A DNA stretch of 64,000 nucleotides from NCBI GenBank assembly GCA_963712065.1, contig CAVQGM010000001.1:1674001-1738000 (forward strand), read 5' to 3'. The position numbers and the translations under genes are program-made. The stretch is from CAVQGM01 sp963712065. GTDB lineage: Bacteria > Actinomycetota > Acidimicrobiia > Acidimicrobiales > Acidimicrobilacustridaceae. Below are positions 60,821-64,000 of the stretch, piece after piece. The first letter of the stretch is position 1, and every line of letters starts with the position of its first letter. The notes beneath the pieces were generated by a model. The model was not told the origin of the DNA. It ran no database searches and saw only the letters and a list, made by a program, of their open reading frames with translations.

Positions 60821-61552
60821 TCAGCCCGGGCCCTGGCCCCGGTAGCGGTAGCCGAAGCCCCGGACCGCCTCGATGGGCGACGTCGCCGGGTCCTGCCAGC
60901 CGAGCCGGCGCCGCAGCCGCAGCACGGCGAACTTCACCCGCTCGGAGCCGATCCCGGTGGGGTCCGCCCACGCGTGCTCGAGGAGCTGGTCGGGGGACAG
61001 GACCTGCCCGGCGTGGCGCAGCAGGGTCACCAGCAGGTTCCACTCGATGGGGGAGAGGCGCACCGGCTCCCCTCCCAGGTGCACGGTCCGGCCGCGGGGG
61101 TCGACGACGAGGTCGCCGTCGGTGAGCACCTCGACGAGGTCGGCTCGGTTCGAGCCGACCCGGCGGAGAAGGGCCTGCACCCGGGCCACCAGCTCGGCGT
61201 TCGAGAAGGGCTTGGTCACGTAGTCGTCGGCGCCGAGCCCCAGGCCCTCCACCTTGTCACGCTCGAGGCCACGGGCCGTGAGCACGACGACGGGGAGGTC
61301 GGTCATGTCGCGCAGTCGCTGCAGCACCTCGAGCCCGTCGATGTCCGGCAGCCCGAGGTCGAGCACGACGAGGTCGGGCCGGTGGGCGAACGTCTGACGG
61401 AGGGCCTCCCGGCCCGATGCCGCCGTGCTCACCTCCAGGTCCGCCCGGGCCAGGACGTCGGCGAGCAGCGTCCGGATGTCCTGGTCGTCGTCGACCACCA
61501 GGACCCGGTGCTGGGCGATCCCGACGAGGTGCCGGCGGGACGGTTCGCTCAC
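60821..61552 (-). CDS. OmpR-family response regulator
   Basis: 243 residues from GTG 61552, which overlaps the kinase stop (GTGA). Receiver: VLVVDDDQDIRTLLADVL, phospho-Asp in LVVLDLGLPDIDG, Thr in VVVLTARG, Lys in DDYVTKPFSNAEL. Winged helix: LSPIEWNLLVTLLRHAGQVL and the RVKFAVLRLRRRLG recognition helix, ending FGYRYRGQGPG. Target genes unknown; the adjacent lipoprotein and antiporter genes are candidates. Confidence 0.9.
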   Translation of the reverse strand: MSEPSRRHLVGIAQHRVLVVDDDQDIRTLLADVLARADLEVSTAASGREALRQTFAHRPDLVVLDLGLPDIDGLEVLQRLRDMTDLPVVVLTARGLERDKVEGLGLGADDYVTKPFSNAELVARVQALLRRVGSNRADLVEVLTDGDLVVDPRGRTVHLGGEPVRLSPIEWNLLVTLLRHAGQVLSPDQLLEHAWADPTGIGSERVKFAVLRLRRRLGWQDPATSPIEAVRGFGYRYRGQGPG

Positions 61553-63144
61553 CGCGCTGCCTCGTCGCCGTCCGCCGCCGGCAGCGTGAACCCGACGACG
61601 GCGCCGCCCGCCGGCGAGTCGCCGACCACGACGCGACCGCCGTGCAACTCGACCAGCCCCTTCACGATCGCCAGTCCGAGGCCCGCGCCCGGCGTCGCCG
61701 ACCGGTCGGCTTCGGGCGCTCGCACGAACCGCTCGAACACCGTGTCGCGCTGGGCGGCAGGGATGCCCGGCCCCTCGTCTCGTACCTCGATGGTCACCTC
61801 GCCGCCCGCCGGCGCGGCGGACACCACCACCTGCGTCCCGGCGTCGGTGAACTTCACCGCGTTCTCGACCAGGTTGCCGAGGATCTCGGTGAGCCGTCGA
61901 GCGTCGGCCCACACCGTGACGTCGTCCCCGACCTCGCAGCGGACGGTGACGTGGCGAGCCACGGCGAGGGGCTCGAAGGCGGTCGCGACCTCCTCGACGA
62001 CCGGAGCGAGCCGCACGACCTGCGGTTCGAGCGTGAGGACCCCGGCGTCGAGCCGACCGACGAGCAGCAGGTCCTCGATCATCGAGCGGAGGCGATCGGC
62101 GTTGCGTTGGATGATGGCCAAGCGGTCCCGCAGGGTCGGCCCCACCTCGTCATCGGACAGCAGCAGCTCGGCGGCGCTGGCGATCGCGGTCAGCGGTGTC
62201 CGCAGCTCGTGCGACACCCCGGCGACGAAGTCGTTGCGGAGCCGGTCGTAGGCGGCGAGCTGCTCGGCGTGGAGCTCGGCGGCCCGGCGCGCCTGCTGTT
62301 CGAGCTCCAGCAGCGCCCGGGTGCGACGAGCCTCGTCCCGGCGCGTCGTCGTGTCGTGGACGAGCCACAGGCGGCCGTAGCGGGCGTCACCGTCGCAGAT
62401 CGGGACCGTCTCGATCTCGAGGTCCCGTCCGGCGCGGGTGACCACCTCGAGGTCCTGGGGGGCTCGCGGGTCGCCGCGCCGGGCGGCGTCCAGTGCCGTG
62501 GGATCGTCGAGTCCTCGGCTCAGCTCTGCGAGCAGGCGATCGGTCGATGCCCCGACGGCCCGGTCCGACCCGAGGTCGACCCCGAACAGCTCACCGAGGC
62601 GGTCGTTGGCGAGGAGCACGCGCTCGTCGGCGTCGTCGACGAAGGCCCCTCCCCGGAAGCTGGCCACCAGCGCCCCGAGCCGCGCCCGGGACTCGAGCAG
62701 GGCCTGCGCCCGCTCCTCGGCCTCGGTGACGTCGCGGGAGAAGGCCACCCGACCTCCCACCTCGGGCACGTCGGTCATGTCGACGCTCAACGTCTCCAAC
62801 CACCGCCACTCCCCGGAGCCGGCCTTGACCCGGTAGCGGATGGCCGGCACGGCGTCGAGTGCCTCGCCGCGCCGGCGCCGCTCGTCGAGCAGCCGGCGAT
62901 AGGCCATGAGCCGGTCGCGATCATCGGGGTGGACGAAGGTCCAACCGTCCTCGGGGCGGCGGAACGACTCCTCGAACGCGAGGAGCCGGAGCCCGGCCGC
63001 GTTCACCATGAGCTGCTGCCCCTCGGGGTCGACGATGGTGATGATCTCGGGAGCCCGCTCGAACAGGACCCTCAACCCGCCCGAGCTCGGGAGCTGCAGC
63101 GGCGGGACGTCACGCGTGGGCGGATGCCCCTCCTCGTCGTCCAT
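61549..63144 (-). CDS. Soluble hybrid PAS sensor histidine kinase
   Basis: 531 residues from ATG 63144. No membrane helix. Two PAS domains: the first LFERAPEIITIVDPEGQQLM with a PAC segment (RYRVKAGSGEWRWLET), the second around FRGGAFVDDADERVLLAND. A coiled coil leads to the DHp domain with His in FVAGVSHELRTPLTAIAS. ATPase motifs: NLVENAVKFTD, DEGPGIP, GAGLGLAIVKGLVELHGG. It senses a cytosolic cue and phosphorylates the overlapping response regulator. Confidence 0.9.
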   Translation of the reverse strand: MDDEEGHPPTRDVPPLQLPSSGGLRVLFERAPEIITIVDPEGQQLMVNAAGLRLLAFEESFRRPEDGWTFVHPDDRDRLMAYRRLLDERRRRGEALDAVPAIRYRVKAGSGEWRWLETLSVDMTDVPEVGGRVAFSRDVTEAEERAQALLESRARLGALVASFRGGAFVDDADERVLLANDRLGELFGVDLGSDRAVGASTDRLLAELSRGLDDPTALDAARRGDPRAPQDLEVVTRAGRDLEIETVPICDGDARYGRLWLVHDTTTRRDEARRTRALLELEQQARRAAELHAEQLAAYDRLRNDFVAGVSHELRTPLTAIASAAELLLSDDEVGPTLRDRLAIIQRNADRLRSMIEDLLLVGRLDAGVLTLEPQVVRLAPVVEEVATAFEPLAVARHVTVRCEVGDDVTVWADARRLTEILGNLVENAVKFTDAGTQVVVSAAPAGGEVTIEVRDEGPGIPAAQRDTVFERFVRAPEADRSATPGAGLGLAIVKGLVELHGGRVVVGDSPAGGAVVGFTLPAADGDEAAR

Positions 63145-63308
63145 GCTCGGCCTCCCTGCGTCGGACGTCCCTCGGTGGTCACGCGCCAGCCCCGTCACCG
63201 TACGCCGGGCGGCCAGACGTTCCGGTGCGGATCGGTTGCAGGCGGGGTGCACCCGTCCTGCACCCGCCCCGGCCCCGGAGGGGACCTCCCGTGTGGTTCG
63301 CTGCTCCG

Positions 63309-64000
63309 ATGCTCGTGACGTCCCTGGACCTGGAGGACGAGGCGGCGGTCGGCCGGGCGGCGAGGTCGGTCGCCCCCCGCTCGACCGCCGCCGACTGGCG
63401 CCCGGCCGACGACCGGCCCGACCCGGTCGCGCTCCTCGCCGAGCAGGACCGAGCGCGCGTCCCCGGCCTGGTCCCGGTCCGCCACGCCCGGATGGACGCC
63501 AGCCCGTTCACCTTCTACCGCGGCGCCGCTGCGATCATGGCCGCCGATCTCGCCTCGCTCCCCACCACGGGGCTGGAGGTGCAGCTGTGCGGCGACGCCC
63601 ACCTCGGCAACCTCGGTGTGTTCGCGTCACCCAGCCGCGAGCTGCTCTTCGACCTGAACGACTTCGACGAGACCCTGCGGGGGCCGTGGGAGTGGGACCT
63701 GCACCGACTCACCACGAGCTTCGCCATCGCCGCCCAGGACCGTGCGTTCTCGAAGGCGAAGGTCAGCGACATCACGCGGACGGCCGTTGCCGCCTACCGC
63801 ACCGCCATGGCCGAGCTGGCCGTTCGCAGCCCACTCGACGTCTGGTACGCACGGCTCGACACCACCGCCGTGCGCGACGCGCTGGCGGGCGGGTCGAAGG
63901 CGGCCCTGCGTCAGGTCGACCGGGGTGTCGCCGCCGCCCGGGGGCGCACGAGCCTCCAGGCGACCCGGAAGCTGACCGAGGAGGTCGACGGCCGCCTCCG
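63309..64000 (+). CDS. DUF2252-family protein (3' truncated by window edge)
   Basis: 231 residues are visible from ATG 63309. The DUF2252 core is clear: RHARMDASPFTFYRGAAAIM, VQLCGDAHLGNLGVFASPSR, LLFDLNDFDETLRGPWEWDL, HRLTTSFAIAAQDRAFS. The GDAHxxNxG and NDFDE motifs resemble kinase-like (aminoglycoside phosphotransferase-type) active sites, but the function is unproven. It is divergent from the sensor kinase gene, with 164 bp between starts. The start is inferred from the upstream stop and codon use. Confidence 0.9.
   Translation, partial: MLVTSLDLEDEAAVGRAARSVAPRSTAADWRPADDRPDPVALLAEQDRARVPGLVPVRHARMDASPFTFYRGAAAIMAADLASLPTTGLEVQLCGDAHLGNLGVFASPSRELLFDLNDFDETLRGPWEWDLHRLTTSFAIAAQDRAFSKAKVSDITRTAVAAYRTAMAELAVRSPLDVWYARLDTTAVRDALAGGSKAALRQVDRGVAAARGRTSLQATRKLTEEVDGRL

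Overview
This is a 64-kb, very GC-rich stretch with strong G/C preference at third codon positions and frequent GTG starts. Two WhiB-type iron-sulfur regulators, a UPF0182/PDZ-Lon/zincin-like gene group, a SenX3-RegX3-like two-component pair and mycothiol-isomerase-like folds point to an actinobacterium. An MreB-coding gene, a CYTH-CHAD protein and a complete branched-chain amino-acid ABC transporter fit Acidimicrobiia best, but that placement is an inference from gene content only.

Layout. 1-9.1 kb: housekeeping genes, including a GH1 beta-glucosidase fused in frame to ribose-5-phosphate isomerase A, a VWA protein, a macrodomain protein, two WhiB proteins, a formiminotransferase-like enzyme, TatA and an HtrA-type protease. 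9.2-22.2 kb: a phosphate/polyphosphate super-locus of polyphosphate kinase (with an apparent one-base frameshift), CYTH-CHAD, NUDIX, an M48 protease, then pstSCAB, two phoU genes and a histidine kinase/response regulator pair. A three-unit PHO-box-like direct repeat lies in front of pstS. 22-29.7 kb: an MFS permease, a zincin-2-like protein, an epimerase, an HtrA-like protein that has lost its catalytic residues, MoaE and MreB (with a CTG start). 29.7-34.6 kb: livGFHMJ, closed by a strong hairpin. 34.6-49.1 kb: a crotonase, a HEAT protein, a 43-residue membrane protein, PDZ-Lon, a DivIVA-like coiled coil, UPF0182, a P450, a peroxiredoxin-like protein, a TetR regulator with paired LmrA/YxaF-type operators, a thioesterase and an acyltransferase-3.

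49.1-57.7 kb is an accessory island. It starts at an initiator tRNA-Met gene, and the 3' part of that tRNA recurs four more times in the same orientation at about 50.46, 53.50, 55.41 and 57.68 kb. Between the copies lie a decayed tyrosine integrase, a lone ABC membrane domain, a transporter remnant, small enzymes, a PIN-domain gene and two diverged copies of an unrecognised two-gene module, each ending right at a tRNA-fragment copy. The right edge coincides with a truncated, internally deleted TMEM175-type channel gene. This reads as successive tRNA-targeted integrations followed by decay.

57.7-64 kb returns to core-like content: a CPA2 antiporter, an SCP2 protein, a lipoprotein, a second two-component pair and the start of a DUF2252 gene.

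The strongest candidate for something undescribed is the duplicated two-gene module at the att-like sites. The GH1-RpiA fusion and the CTG-started mreB are also worth checking.
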